Assembly (NCBI GenBank): GCA_030429105.1
Contig: JAUIDE010000034.1
Location: 1 to 38,696 of the forward strand
Length of the DNA: 38,696 nt
DNA from: Alphaproteobacteria bacterium
GTDB taxonomy: Bacteria > Pseudomonadota > Alphaproteobacteria > Rhodobacterales > Rhodobacteraceae
Direction: 5' to 3'
The notes beneath the pieces were generated by a model. That model saw nothing but the letters and a program-made list of their open reading frames with translations, was not told the DNA's origin and did not search any database. Positions 16,654-25,784 of the stretch are shown one piece after another; the stretch's first letter is position 1, and each line of letters opens with the position of its first letter. A program made the position numbers and the translations under genes.

Positions 16654-16683
16654 AAAAAAAGGGGGCGCTGTCTCCAGCGCCCC
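16654..16683 (-). terminator. Strong Rho-independent terminator after the AlpA-like gene
   Basis: A 9-bp GC stem, GGGGCGCTG/CAGCGCCCC, with a GAGA tetraloop on the minus strand is followed after one C by seven Ts. It lies 13 nt past the AlpA-like stop and insulates the ParDE promoter from it. Confidence 0.92.
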
Positions 16684-16696
16684 AGGTTTGCTCCGG

Positions 16697-16882
16697 TCAG
16701 GAGCGATCACGTTCATCGATCCGCGCCTGGATCCACGCATCGATCTCCTCTTCCACCCATCCGACCCGGTTCGGGCCGAGCTGTATCCGCTTCGGGAACA
16801 GACCGGCCTTCTCCAGGCGGGCGACGTGTTGAGGCGAGTAGCAGACCCGGTTCCGGACCTCCGTCTTTGTGAGCAGTTTCAT
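16697..16882 (-). CDS. AlpA-like helix-turn-helix regulator / excisionase
   Basis: 61 residues from the ATG at 16882, placed 8 nt after a good AAGGAG site; an upstream GTG at 16891 would sit too close to that site. MKLLTKTEVRNRVCYSPQHVARLEKAGLFPKRIQLGPNRVGWVEEEIDAWI is the AlpA/MerR-like winged helix found in excisionases. In P4-type islands such proteins activate the integrase gene or act directly in excision. It lies in the minus-strand backbone between the integrase block and ParDE. Confidence 0.88.
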   Translation of the reverse strand: MKLLTKTEVRNRVCYSPQHVARLEKAGLFPKRIQLGPNRVGWVEEEIDAWIQARIDERDRS

Positions 16883-16953
16883 CGCGAACACTCCTTGATG
16901 AGGAGCGTCGCGACGCCCCGGGGTTTCCCTCGAGGACGCGGGAAGCCTACGCG

Positions 16954-17139
16954 TCAGCCGCCGAGCTGTCGACGCACTTCCAGCTCCCGCGCCTTCCGCT
17001 TCGCCTTGCCGGCGGCGAGGTAGCAGAGATAGCCGACCAGCAGCAGCGGCGCTCCGATCAGCGGCAGGACCATCGCGGGCAGGCCGATAAGCACGAAAAG
17101 GAGCGCGAGCGCGTAGAGGGCCCCGGCGGAGAGCTTCAT
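16954..17139 (-). CDS. Small two-helix membrane protein
   Basis: 61 residues from the ATG at 17139 (GAGG site just upstream); a GTG at 17151, immediately after the previous stop, is an alternative. Two hydrophobic helices (about 5-22 and 24-42) are followed by a basic tail, KAKRKARELEVRRQLGG. No family is recognised. It is coupled to the gene upstream, so the two probably form one membrane-associated unit of the island backbone. Confidence 0.65.
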   Translation of the reverse strand: MKLSAGALYALALLFVLIGLPAMVLPLIGAPLLLVGYLCYLAAGKAKRKARELEVRRQLGG

Positions 17140-17151
17140 GTCCTCGCTCAC

Positions 17152-17802
17152 CTACCGCTGTTCGCCGCGTTCGCTCGGGATGAGCGTCTCGTCGATGAAG
17201 ACCTTGGCGGGTTCGACATCGTTGAAGCGGAGCATTCCCACGAATGCGCCGTCATCGGTGATCCGGATCGTCTTGCCGTTGTGGAGCAGCTTCCGCTCTG
17301 CCGATGCGGGCGTCGAGAAGACAGGCTCGATCCGCTCGTTCGTCGCCGGCGGCGCGACGGCCTCGCGCGCTGGCGTCGGGGCGACTGGCCGTTCGCGCGG
17401 CTGCTCGTCACGAACGGACGACGGAACTGGCGTCGCGGGCGGCGCGCTCTTCACCGCAGCCGGCGGCGTTTCGACGGTCTTCGCCATGCCGCCGGACTGT
17501 GCGAGCGAGCGGGCGTTCTGCGCCTTCAGAATCGCCAGCTCCTCGGTCGAATTGTTCAGAAGCTTGCCGGTCATCTCCGCCGTGTCGACCGCGGCGCGTC
17601 CAATCTGGACGAGCATCACTGAGAGGATGCCGACGAAGACCATCAGAAGTCCGGGCAGAGCCCCGACCATTCCCGCGGCTCCGGCGAGCGCCCGCCCGCC
17701 GGCAAAGCCGGCGAGAAAAACGATCACGCCGACAACCACGAGGGCCCAGGAACAGAACTCCATGAACCCGAAGATCGACCGCGCCGTCTTGTACTCGTGC
17801 AT
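17152..17802 (-). CDS. Membrane protein with proline-rich linker
   Basis: 216 residues from the ATG at 17802, which follows a GGAG-type site; a longer start at 17871 would overlap the integrase stop and is less likely. Two membrane helices lie at about 15-38 and 45-68. A coiled-coil-like stretch (70-105), an Ala/Pro-rich linker (110-165) and a short C-terminal domain (GKTIRITDDGAFVGMLRFND) follow. Function is unknown. Its position directly after the integrase gene suggests a backbone component rather than cargo. Confidence 0.7.
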   Translation of the reverse strand: MHEYKTARSIFGFMEFCSWALVVVGVIVFLAGFAGGRALAGAAGMVGALPGLLMVFVGILSVMLVQIGRAAVDTAEMTGKLLNNSTEELAILKAQNARSLAQSGGMAKTVETPPAAVKSAPPATPVPSSVRDEQPRERPVAPTPAREAVAPPATNERIEPVFSTPASAERKLLHNGKTIRITDDGAFVGMLRFNDVEPAKVFIDETLIPSERGEQR

Positions 17803-17867
17803 TGCCCCCCCTCTCCGAAATACGCCCTCAGTCAGTTCGAAAAATTCATGACGAACTTGCGATTCTG

Positions 17868-18992
17868 TCAACCGGGATGGGCGGCAATGATCTCGTTCAG
17901 GTGGCGTTCGTAGGCCTCGATCGCCGCCCGCATTTCGTCGGCGTAGCTGTGGCGGTTGTAGACCGCCGCGACGCCTGAGAGCGTTCCCGAGACATGATTG
18001 AGAAGCCGCTCGGTGACGTGGATCGGCGTCCCGAGCCGCGCGAGGTTGGAGGCGAAGGTCCGGCGGAGATCGTGAAGCGTGTAGGGCGCGATCCTGAGCG
18101 GCTTGTCGAACTGTCTTTTGGCCTTCGACCAGCCGTTGAACGGCCCTTCCGTTCCGCCGCGCGCGGGGAAGAGAAGGTCGCCTCCCCCGTCGACGCCGCC
18201 GACGATCTCCTGCGTCATCGGCCCGAGCGGGAGACGATGCTCCCGGCTGTTCTTCGTGAAGCCCTCCGGGAACGTCACGCAGCCGTCTGCGATCCAGCCG
18301 CGGCGCAATCCCGCAATCTCGCCGCGCCTCTGCCCCGTGAGGATCAGAAGCTTCACGATCGTCCCGAACGGAGGGCCGAACTCAGCCGCGCGACGCCAGA
18401 CGGCGGCCAGCTCCGCGTCCGAAAGGTAACGGCTGCGCGTCGGCGCGCCATAGGTCAGAGGCGGCACGGGCGAGCTCTCGATCAGGCCGTGCTTGAAGCA
18501 CCAGTTCATCATCGTGCGGATCGCGACGAAGGCATGGCGTTGCTCGGACGGCGTCGCGCCGAGCGTCTCCACGACGCGCATCACATCGGCGCGCCGGATC
18601 TGGGCGAGCTGCTTGTCGAAGGCGAAGTGCCGCTCGAGAAGACGGCGATATTCCTGCGACGTCCGGGGCTTCGTCCGGCGCTCGCTGTCACGGAGGAACC
18701 GCTCACGCGCCTCGAGAAAGGCGATGTCGGGTATCGTCGAGGCGGCGACCGGTTCGGACAGCGCCGCGTCCGCCTGGAACCGCTTCGCCTCGATGCGCGC
18801 CTCGGCGAGACCGATGTCGGGATAGCGCCCGATCGTCTTGAGCCGACGGTCTTCGCCGAACATGACGACGAACGACTTCGCGCCGCCCTGGCTGACGCGG
18901 ACGCCGAAGCCGCGCAGGGCCTCGTCGAAATAGGTCTTCTGACCCCGTTCCGGGGCCCGCAGTTTTTTGATCTGGAGGTCCGTTAGTCTCAT
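17868..18992 (-). CDS. int: P4-family tyrosine site-specific integrase
   Basis: 374 residues. The N-terminal DUF4102/P4 arm-binding domain is visible (LTDLQIKKLRAPERGQ, FDEALRGFGVRV, KTIGRYPDIGLAEAR). A core-binding helix bundle covers about 90-180. Catalytic residues are R222 (TGQRRGEI), H307 and R310 (HDLRRTF), H333 (LLNH) and nucleophile Y345 (VYNRHSY). It inserts and excises the island at the tRNA-Lys 3' end found 130 bp away. The gene reads away from the attachment site into the island. All catalytic residues are present, so it is probably active. Confidence 0.95.
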   Translation of the reverse strand: MRLTDLQIKKLRAPERGQKTYFDEALRGFGVRVSQGGAKSFVVMFGEDRRLKTIGRYPDIGLAEARIEAKRFQADAALSEPVAASTIPDIAFLEARERFLRDSERRTKPRTSQEYRRLLERHFAFDKQLAQIRRADVMRVVETLGATPSEQRHAFVAIRTMMNWCFKHGLIESSPVPPLTYGAPTRSRYLSDAELAAVWRRAAEFGPPFGTIVKLLILTGQRRGEIAGLRRGWIADGCVTFPEGFTKNSREHRLPLGPMTQEIVGGVDGGGDLLFPARGGTEGPFNGWSKAKRQFDKPLRIAPYTLHDLRRTFASNLARLGTPIHVTERLLNHVSGTLSGVAAVYNRHSYADEMRAAIEAYERHLNEIIAAHPG

Positions 18993-19123
18993 CCTAGTCT
19001 CGGAAAAAACGCCCGTAAGAGAGGTTAAGAATGAGATGGAATGAGCAGGATGTCTAGCTATATGTGATATTTGTCAGTGGGTTAGGTTCTGCTATGTTCA
19101 CCCCTGAAAATCTCTGGCCGCAA

Positions 19124-19169
19124 ACTCTTAATCAGCGGGTCGAAGGTTCGAGCCCTTCATCACCCACCA
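19124..19169 (+). other. attR: 3' fragment of tRNA-Lys(CUU)
   Basis: The sequence from ACTCTTAATCAGC to CCA matches the 3' half of tRNA-Lys: anticodon loop CTCTTAA (anticodon CUU), variable loop, T-stem GAAGG/CCTTC with TTCGAGC loop, acceptor ATCACCC, discriminator A and CCA. No matching 5' half (GGGTGAT) precedes it, and the upstream bases do not pair with the anticodon stem. It is therefore the chromosomal end left after integration, with the crossover in or near the anticodon loop. Confidence 0.92.
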
Positions 19170-19202
19170 TAACACCACGGCATTGCGGGCGGGCCGGGCG
19201 AT

Positions 19203-19826
19203 TCACCACCTGAGAACGCGCGGCGCCGCCAGCGCGCCAAGAGTGGACATTCCGGCGAGCGCCGATCCGTAGGCGACAATGACGAAGAGCGGGTCGTTCG
19301 CCGGGCAGGTCGTCGCGAAGGCCAGGGCGCCCGCGGCGCCGGCGGCGAGGCCTGTGGCCGCGCCGGCGAGGGCCGGACGGGTCGGGGCGCCGGAGCGGAG
19401 CGCCGCGAGGCCGAGCGCGAGCGCGGGCGCGGCGAGCGCGAGGATCGGAAGGGCGCAATCCAGCGCGAGGCCGAGCCCGAAGGCCGGCGCCCGCGCCACA
19501 CCGTCGAGGCCGAGACCGGCGAGCGCGGCGGCGATGACGAAGAGCGCCGTGGCGACCGGGCAGAAGGCGGAAAGGCCCGGGCGGGAGAGGCGGCAGGCTT
19601 GCCGCCATCCGGCGAGGCCGAGCGCGGCTCCGCAGCCGAACTTCACGATCCCCGCCGCTCCCGTGGCGGAGGCGAGGAGATCGGGCCTCAACCCGTCAAG
19701 AAGCGCGATCACGAGCGCCGCGCCCGCCCCCGCGACGAGGAGGGCCGCGCCGAGCCGCTGGTCGAGGCTCGCCTCGCGCCGCGGCGGCTGGTCGGAAAGC
19801 CGGCTGATGAGGTCTTCCGTCCGCAT
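19203..19826 (-). CDS. nrsF: NrsF-family anti-sigma factor (DUF1109), six-helix membrane protein
   Basis: 207 residues from the ATG at 19826, which overlaps the TGA of the sigma gene by one base. The first 25 residues (RTEDLISRLSDQPPR) are cytoplasmic and would bind the sigma factor. Six hydrophobic helices follow. Two conserved-looking cysteines (in SAFCPVA and ATTCPAND) face the helix ends, as in NrsF, where they are needed for metal sensing. In Caulobacter NrsF holds SigF inactive until chromate, cadmium or copper stress. The divergent buf operon is the expected target. Confidence 0.88.
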   Translation of the reverse strand: MRTEDLISRLSDQPPRREASLDQRLGAALLVAGAGAALVIALLDGLRPDLLASATGAAGIVKFGCGAALGLAGWRQACRLSRPGLSAFCPVATALFVIAAALAGLGLDGVARAPAFGLGLALDCALPILALAAPALALGLAALRSGAPTRPALAGAATGLAAGAAGALAFATTCPANDPLFVIVAYGSALAGMSTLGALAAPRVLRW

Positions 19827-20410
19827 CACGCCCGCTCCGCACGCGCCCGGAGGCGGGCGAGGCCGCGATGGAAGGCGACGCGCACCGCGCCCTCGCTCAT
19901 GCCGAGCCGCATCGCGGCGGCGGCGACCGTGAGGCCTTCCAGCCCAAGCGCGGAGACGACGCCGCGCTCCCGCCGCGGCAGGGCGGCGACGAGATGCGCG
20001 GCCTCCGCCGGCGCCGGCGGCGCGGCTTCCTCCGCGGCGATGCGCTCCGCCCAGTCCTCCACCGGCGCAGCCGCGGTCCGCGCACGGGCGCGGCCGAGCC
20101 GGCGCGCGAGGTCGAGCGCCTTGTGCCGGGCGATGGCGCGTATCCAGGGGGTGATCGGGCGTCGCCCGTCCCATGTGCCGCCCTTCTCGTGGAGGGCGAT
20201 CAGCGTTTCCTGCAGCGCGTCCTCGGCATGGGCGGCGTCGAAACCGAGCCGGGCGAGCCGCGCGCGGATCGCCGGGCGGAGGGCCTCCGCGACCTCGGCG
20301 AGGAGCCGCGCATAGGCGGCCCGGTCCCCCTCCCGCGCTGCGATCATGAGGGCTGACCAGCGCCGCTCCCGCGGCGCCGCGTCTCCCGTTCCTGCCGCCT
20401 CGTGCTCCAT
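19826..20410 (-). CDS. sigF: ECF sigma factor (SigF-like, NrsF-controlled)
   Basis: 194 residues from the ATG at 20410; the open frame continues upstream but with non-coding character. Region 2 is visible in ALMIAAREGDRAAYARLLAEVAEAL through HAEDALQETLIALHEK and ITPWIRAIARHKALD. Region 4 is LPRRERGVVSALGLEGLTVAAAAMRLGMSEGAVRVAFHRGLARLRAR. It is co-translated with the membrane anti-sigma NrsF, which identifies it as the Caulobacter SigF type. The symbol rests on that gene context. It should direct RNA polymerase to GTAAC/CGAA-type promoters such as the one at 20493. Confidence 0.88.
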   Translation of the reverse strand: MEHEAAGTGDAAPRERRWSALMIAAREGDRAAYARLLAEVAEALRPAIRARLARLGFDAAHAEDALQETLIALHEKGGTWDGRRPITPWIRAIARHKALDLARRLGRARARTAAAPVEDWAERIAAEEAAPPAPAEAAHLVAALPRRERGVVSALGLEGLTVAAAAMRLGMSEGAVRVAFHRGLARLRARAERA

Positions 20411-20492
20411 GAGCGGAAGCTGGGCGGCGCGCGGCGCGCCGTCAACGCGCGCGGCCGGCCTGTCACGTGCGCGTGAGCCGGGCGTCATCCGC

Positions 20493-20518
20493 GTAACGAA
20501 GCGCCCGGCCCTCGCGAA
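20493..20518 (+). promoter_or_regulatory. Predicted ECF (SigF-type) promoter of the buf operon
   Basis: GTAACG (20493-20498) is followed, after exactly 16 bp, by CGAA (20515-20518). This differs by one base from the GTAACC-N16-CGAA motif known for Caulobacter SigF. It lies 49 bp before the first gene of the operon and faces it, between the divergent sigma gene and its presumed target. Confidence 0.7.
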
Positions 20519-20567
20519 GAGGAAGCATTGCGGCGGACCTCTCGCCGCAACGACAAAGGAGACCAAT

Positions 20568-21101
20568 ATGGGTTCGACCTTCCGCAACCTCGCCGCCGCC
20601 GGCGCGCTGATCCTCGGCATGGCGGGCGCGGCCTTCGCGGGGCCTCAATATCTCGACGCGAGCGGCTACGCCGCCTCCGGCTATGACGTCGTGGCCTATT
20701 TCGACAAGGAGCAGGCCCCGGTCGGCGGCCAGCAGCCGGCGCCGACGCCGGGCAAGGCCTCGATCACCGCCGAGTACAACGGCGCCAAGTTCGCCTTCGC
20801 GACGGCGGAGAACCGCGACCGCTTCCTCGCCGACCCGGCGGCTTTCGCCCCGCAATATGACGGGCATTGCGCCTTCGGAGTCGCCAAGGGCGGCAAGGTG
20901 CCGGGCGACCCGCAGCTCTGGCGGATCGTGGACGGCAAGCTCTACCTCAACCTCCAGAAGTCCGTCGCCGAGATGTGGGAGGCCGATATCGCCGGCAATC
21001 TGACGGCGTCCGAGGCCAACTGGCCCGGCATCGAGGCGAAGGAAGCCTCCGCCCGGCCCGTGCCGGAACTGCCAGCCGGAACCGCGCCGGTGACCAACTG
21101 A
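20568..21101 (+). CDS. Periplasmic YHS-domain protein, first gene of the buf operon
   Basis: 177 residues with a clear signal peptide (about 1-24, ending AAFA). The YHS domain spans [16 protein letters not shown] through [42 protein letters not shown], with the conserved cysteine at C101. YHS domains bind metals and occur in copper- and mercury-linked proteins. The ATG follows a good AAAGGAG site and lies downstream of the ECF promoter. Leading the bufferin operon, it is probably a periplasmic metal-binding or delivery partner; that role is inferred from context. Confidence 0.85.
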   Translation: MGSTFRNLAAAGALILGMAGAAFAGPQYLDASGYAASGYDVVAYFDKEQAPVGGQQPAPTPGKASITAEYNGAKFAFATAENRDRFLADPAAFAPQYDGHCAFGVAKGGKVPGDPQLWRIVDGKLYLNLQKSVAEMWEADIAGNLTASEANWPGIEAKEASARPVPELPAGTAPVTN

Positions 21102-21123
21102 CCGACCGAAGGGAGAAGACCAG

Positions 21124-21441
21124 ATGAAGACAGGAACCAGCCTCGCCGCCGCGGCCGCGCTCGCCGCCGCAGTCTCCGCCGTGTCGCATGTGACGCCGGC
21201 GGAGGCGCAGGCCAAGGAGAAGTGCTACGGCGTCTCCCTCGCCGGCAAGAACGACTGCGCCGCCGGCCCCGGGACCACCTGCGCCGGCACCTCGACGGTG
21301 GACTGGCAGGGCAACGCCTGGACGCTCGTGCCCGCCGGCGACTGCCTGAAATACGGCGTCGAGCAATCCGCCGAGTTCCAGCTGCCGGAAGGCCGCAAGG
21401 GCTCGCTCGAGCCGCTCGACCGCGACCTGCCGCAGGCCTGA
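21124..21441 (+). CDS. bufA: Bufferin precursor peptide (DUF2282)
   Basis: 105 residues. A signal peptide (about 1-28) is followed by a core with four cysteines, C34, C45, C53 and C74, in the order [21 protein letters not shown] and GDCLKYG, the DUF2282 pattern. Bufferins are ribosomally made peptides whose core cysteines are oxidised by a DUF692 enzyme to copper-binding heterocycles, then exported to buffer copper in the periplasm. The core here is longer than in typical members: 31 residues follow C74, with an acidic C-terminus. The ATG lies 22 bp after the YHS stop, with a GGGAGAAG site. Confidence 0.88.
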   Translation: MKTGTSLAAAAALAAAVSAVSHVTPAEAQAKEKCYGVSLAGKNDCAAGPGTTCAGTSTVDWQGNAWTLVPAGDCLKYGVEQSAEFQLPEGRKGSLEPLDRDLPQA

Positions 21442-21492
21442 ACCACATGTCCCGGGCGCAGCGATGCGCCCGGGACTGACCGGGAGGACGAC

Positions 21493-22344
21493 ATGGCCGG
21501 ATTGCCGCCCCGCGCGGGCGTCTCCTTCAAGCCCGAGCATTTCGCCGCGATCATGGCGACGGAGCCGGATGTCGGCTTCTTCGAGATCCATGCGGAGAAC
21601 TGCATGGGCGCCGGCGGCCCGCCGCACCGGATGCTCTCCGCGATCCGCGAGCGCTGGCCGCTTTCGCTCCACGGCGTCGGGCTCTCCATCGGCGGGGAGG
21701 GGCGGCTCGACCGCGCGCATCTCGCGCGGCTCCGCGCCCTCGTCGACCGCTACGCTCCGGCGCGGTTCTCCGAACATCTCGCCTGGTCGACGCATGAGGG
21801 CGTGTTCTTCAACGATCTCCTGCCGCTGCCCTACACGGAAGCGACGCTGGCCCGCGTGGCGGACCATGTGGACGAGGCGCAGGAGGCGCTCGGCGTTCCG
21901 CTGCTGCTCGAAAACCCCTCCGCTTATGTGGATTTCGAAGGCGCGACGATGGACGAGATCGACTTCCTGCGCGAGGTCGCACGGCGGACGGGATGCGGGC
22001 TCCTCCTCGACGTCAACAACGTCTTCGTCTCCGCCGCCAATCGCGGCTTCGACGCGGAGAGGTATCTGGACGCCTTCCCGCTCCATCTTGTCGGCGAGGT
22101 CCATCTCGCCGGCCATGCGGTGGAGACGGGCCCGGGCGGCGAGAGGCTGCTGATCGACGCGCATGACCGCGCGGTGAGCGAGGCGGTCTGGTCGCTTTAC
22201 GCCCGCGCCCTCGCGGGGAGCGGCCCCCTGCCGACGCTGATCGAATGGGATGCGGATATCCCCGCCCTCGACATACTGCTCGCCGAGGCGACGGCGGCCG
22301 AGCAGATCATGCAGGCGGCGCGGCCCCATGCGCTCGCCGGCTGA
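21493..22344 (+). CDS. bufB: MNIO-family bufferin maturation enzyme (DUF692)
   Basis: 283 residues in a TIM-barrel-like multinuclear non-heme iron oxidase. Likely metal ligands are all present: H60 (SLHGVGLSIG), H95 (SEHLAW), E140 (LLENPSAYV), D173/N175 (LDVNNVFVS), H204 and H208 (HLAGH), D222 and H224 (DAHDRAV) and E251. These enzymes oxidise cysteine in the precursor peptide, with help from a partner protein that recruits it. The gene lies between the precursor and the DUF2063 partner. Its end overlaps the bufC start by 17 nt. Confidence 0.93.
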   Translation: MAGLPPRAGVSFKPEHFAAIMATEPDVGFFEIHAENCMGAGGPPHRMLSAIRERWPLSLHGVGLSIGGEGRLDRAHLARLRALVDRYAPARFSEHLAWSTHEGVFFNDLLPLPYTEATLARVADHVDEAQEALGVPLLLENPSAYVDFEGATMDEIDFLREVARRTGCGLLLDVNNVFVSAANRGFDAERYLDAFPLHLVGEVHLAGHAVETGPGGERLLIDAHDRAVSEAVWSLYARALAGSGPLPTLIEWDADIPALDILLAEATAAEQIMQAARPHALAG

Positions 22345-23053
22345 GGCCGAGGCGGCGATGGCCGCCGCCCTGCTCGACCCGGCGGCGCCCGCGCCCGGCG
22401 GCGCGCGCTTCGCCGTTCATCGTAACAATGTCGTCGCCGGGCTCGCCGCGGCGCTCGGCGCGGCCTATCCGGCGGTGCGGGCGCTGACGGGCGAGGCCTT
22501 CTTCGACGCCGCCGCCGCGCTCCATGTCCGCGCCTTCCCGCCGCGGAGCCCGGTGATGCTGCTTTACGGCGAGGCGTTTCCGGACTGGATCGAAGCCTTC
22601 CCGCCCGCAGCCGGCCTCCCCTGGCTCGGGGATGTCGCGCGGCTGGAGCGGGCCTGGCTCGAAGCCTTCCACGAAGCGGAGGCGGGGCCGCTCGCCGGCG
22701 CCCGCCTCGCCGCGCTTCCGCCCGGGCGAGCGGAGAGCGCGCGGCTTCGCCCGCATCCCGCCTTGCGCCTTGTCGCCTCCCGCCATCCCGTCGTCAGCCT
22801 CTGGGCCGCGTCCACGGGGCGGGACGGCCCCGCCGTCGATCTGGCCCGCGAAGAGACGGCCGTCGTCTCCCGCCCCGGAGCGGACGTCTTGGTCCGCATC
22901 GCGGAGCCGGGCGAGGCGGCGTTCGCCGCGGCGCTGCTGGCGGGCGAGACGCTGGGCGCGATGGCGGAGCGCGCCGCCGCGGGCGCGTTCGACCTTTCCA
23001 CCGAACTCGCGCGGGCCTTCGAGGCCGGTCTGATCGCAGAAATCGAGGAGTGA
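22328..23053 (+). CDS. bufC: Bufferin partner protein (DUF2063)
   Basis: 241 residues from the ATG at 22328, inside the last codons of bufB; the open frame upstream of it is non-coding. The N-terminal DUF2063 domain is clear: FAVHRNNVVAGLAAALGAAYPAVRALTGEAFFDAAAALHV and LPWLGDVARLERAWLEAFHEAE. The C-terminal half is the usual winged-helix-like region. In studied MNIO pathways this partner binds the leader of the precursor and brings it to the oxidase. Tight overlap with bufB fits a stable complex. Confidence 0.9.
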   Translation: MRSPAEAEAAMAAALLDPAAPAPGGARFAVHRNNVVAGLAAALGAAYPAVRALTGEAFFDAAAALHVRAFPPRSPVMLLYGEAFPDWIEAFPPAAGLPWLGDVARLERAWLEAFHEAEAGPLAGARLAALPPGRAESARLRPHPALRLVASRHPVVSLWAASTGRDGPAVDLAREETAVVSRPGADVLVRIAEPGEAAFAAALLAGETLGAMAERAAAGAFDLSTELARAFEAGLIAEIEE

Positions 23054-23056
23054 ACG

Positions 23057-23641
23057 ATGACCCTGTTCGCGACCCTTCGCGCGGCGCATGACGCCGCCTT
23101 CGGCGCGGTCGAGCGCGCGCTCGGCGGCTGGTTCGCGGCCACGGCGGCGCGGCTCGTCTTCGCCGCGGTGCTCTTCGGCTATTACTGGAACAGCGCGCTG
23201 ACGAAGGTTGGGGACGGGCTCGCCGGCTTCTTCACGATCTCGGACGGCGCCTATGTCCAGATCCTGCCGGCGCAGATGGAGGCGGCGGGCTATGACAGTT
23301 CGCAGATCGCGACGGTTCCGTGGGGGCTCGTCGTTGCAGCAGGGACTTACGCTGAATTCCTGCTTCCGCTTCTCATCGCACTCGGGCTTCTGACCCGCCT
23401 CGCCGCGCTCGGGATGATCGGCTTCGTCATCGTGCAAAGCTATGTCGACATCGCCTTCCACGGGGCCGACACGGCGACGATCGGCGCCCTCTTCGACCGC
23501 CTGCCGGGGGCGGCGATCATGGACCAGCGGGCGCTCTGGATCTTTCTCCTCGCCCTCCTCGTCGTGAAGGGGGCCGGCCCGCTTTCCCTCGACGCGGTGC
23601 TGCGCCGCAGCAACGCCGGGCGGCGGATCGCCCCCGCCTGA
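23057..23641 (+). CDS. DoxX-family membrane protein of the buf operon
   Basis: 194 residues with four hydrophobic helices (about 28-45, 90-110, 112-132 and 158-175) and the DoxX-like RLVFAAVLFGYYWNSALTKVGDG and YAEFLLPLLIALGLLTRLAALGM segments. It starts 3 bp after bufC. DoxX proteins often close bufferin operons; a redox or quinone-linked role has been suggested, but the reaction is not established. A small GC-rich inverted repeat (GCGCCCT/AGGGCGC, near 23680) lies between this gene and typA and may weaken read-through. Confidence 0.85.
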   Translation: MTLFATLRAAHDAAFGAVERALGGWFAATAARLVFAAVLFGYYWNSALTKVGDGLAGFFTISDGAYVQILPAQMEAAGYDSSQIATVPWGLVVAAGTYAEFLLPLLIALGLLTRLAALGMIGFVIVQSYVDIAFHGADTATIGALFDRLPGAAIMDQRALWIFLLALLVVKGAGPLSLDAVLRRSNAGRRIAPA

Positions 23642-23722
23642 GGCCCCCGCGCCCATTCGCCCCTCGCCAAATCGCCTCGGGCGCCCTAGAGGGCGCGCGA
23701 CCGGAAAGAGGAGCGGGCCCGC

Positions 23723-25543
<1,821 letters not shown>

Positions 25544-25686
25544 CAACCCGTCATCGCAAAAAGCTTCGCATTCTGCAAACTTCGTGAAAATTGCGCGCGC
25601 CGCCTTCACTCGCCTTTCACGCGATCCGGGCGGCGCTTCCGCGCCTCATATAATTTCGCGCGACTCTGCAACCCATTAGGGCGCCG

Positions 25687-25702
25687 GCGCGAAGTTTCGC
25701 GC
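25687..25702. repeat. Inverted repeat upstream of the XRE regulator
   Basis: GCGCGAA and TTCGCGC flank a GT centre. It lies 24 bp upstream of the sigma-54-type promoter and could bind a regulator, possibly the XRE protein itself, but nothing else supports that. Confidence 0.4.
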
Positions 25703-25726
25703 ATCAGAGGCGAGCACGCTCCGGTT

Positions 25727-25743
25727 TTGGCACGAGCCTTGCA
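25727..25743 (+). promoter_or_regulatory. Sigma-54 (RpoN) promoter
   Basis: TTGGCACGAGCCTTGCA matches the RpoN consensus TGGCAC-N5-TTGCA completely, with the required GG-N10-GC spacing (GG 25729-25730, GC 25741-25742). The start of transcription should lie near 25755, leaving about 30 nt of leader with a GGGAG ribosome-binding site before the ATG at 25785. Confidence 0.75.
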
Positions 25744-25784
25744 TATCAACCCGCAGGTGAGATCGCTTGTGGGAGATCAAAACG

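Larger units (their letters stand above)
1..19169. mobile_element. Genomic island / ICE-like element, right-hand part
   Basis: The right boundary is a 3' tRNA-Lys fragment (19124-19169) beside a tyrosine integrase transcribed back into the element. Backbone genes inside it are mobility-related: ArdC, a TraG/VirD4-like ATPase, an AlpA-like regulator and a ParDE pair. Two cargo modules of visibly lower GC are set between them. Because the tRNA fragment keeps only the 3' half, and chromosomal genes follow it, the element must extend leftwards to an intact tRNA-Lys outside the window. No relaxase or mating-pair genes are visible here, so whether it is conjugative, mobilizable or decayed cannot be decided from this window. 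Confidence 0.85.
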
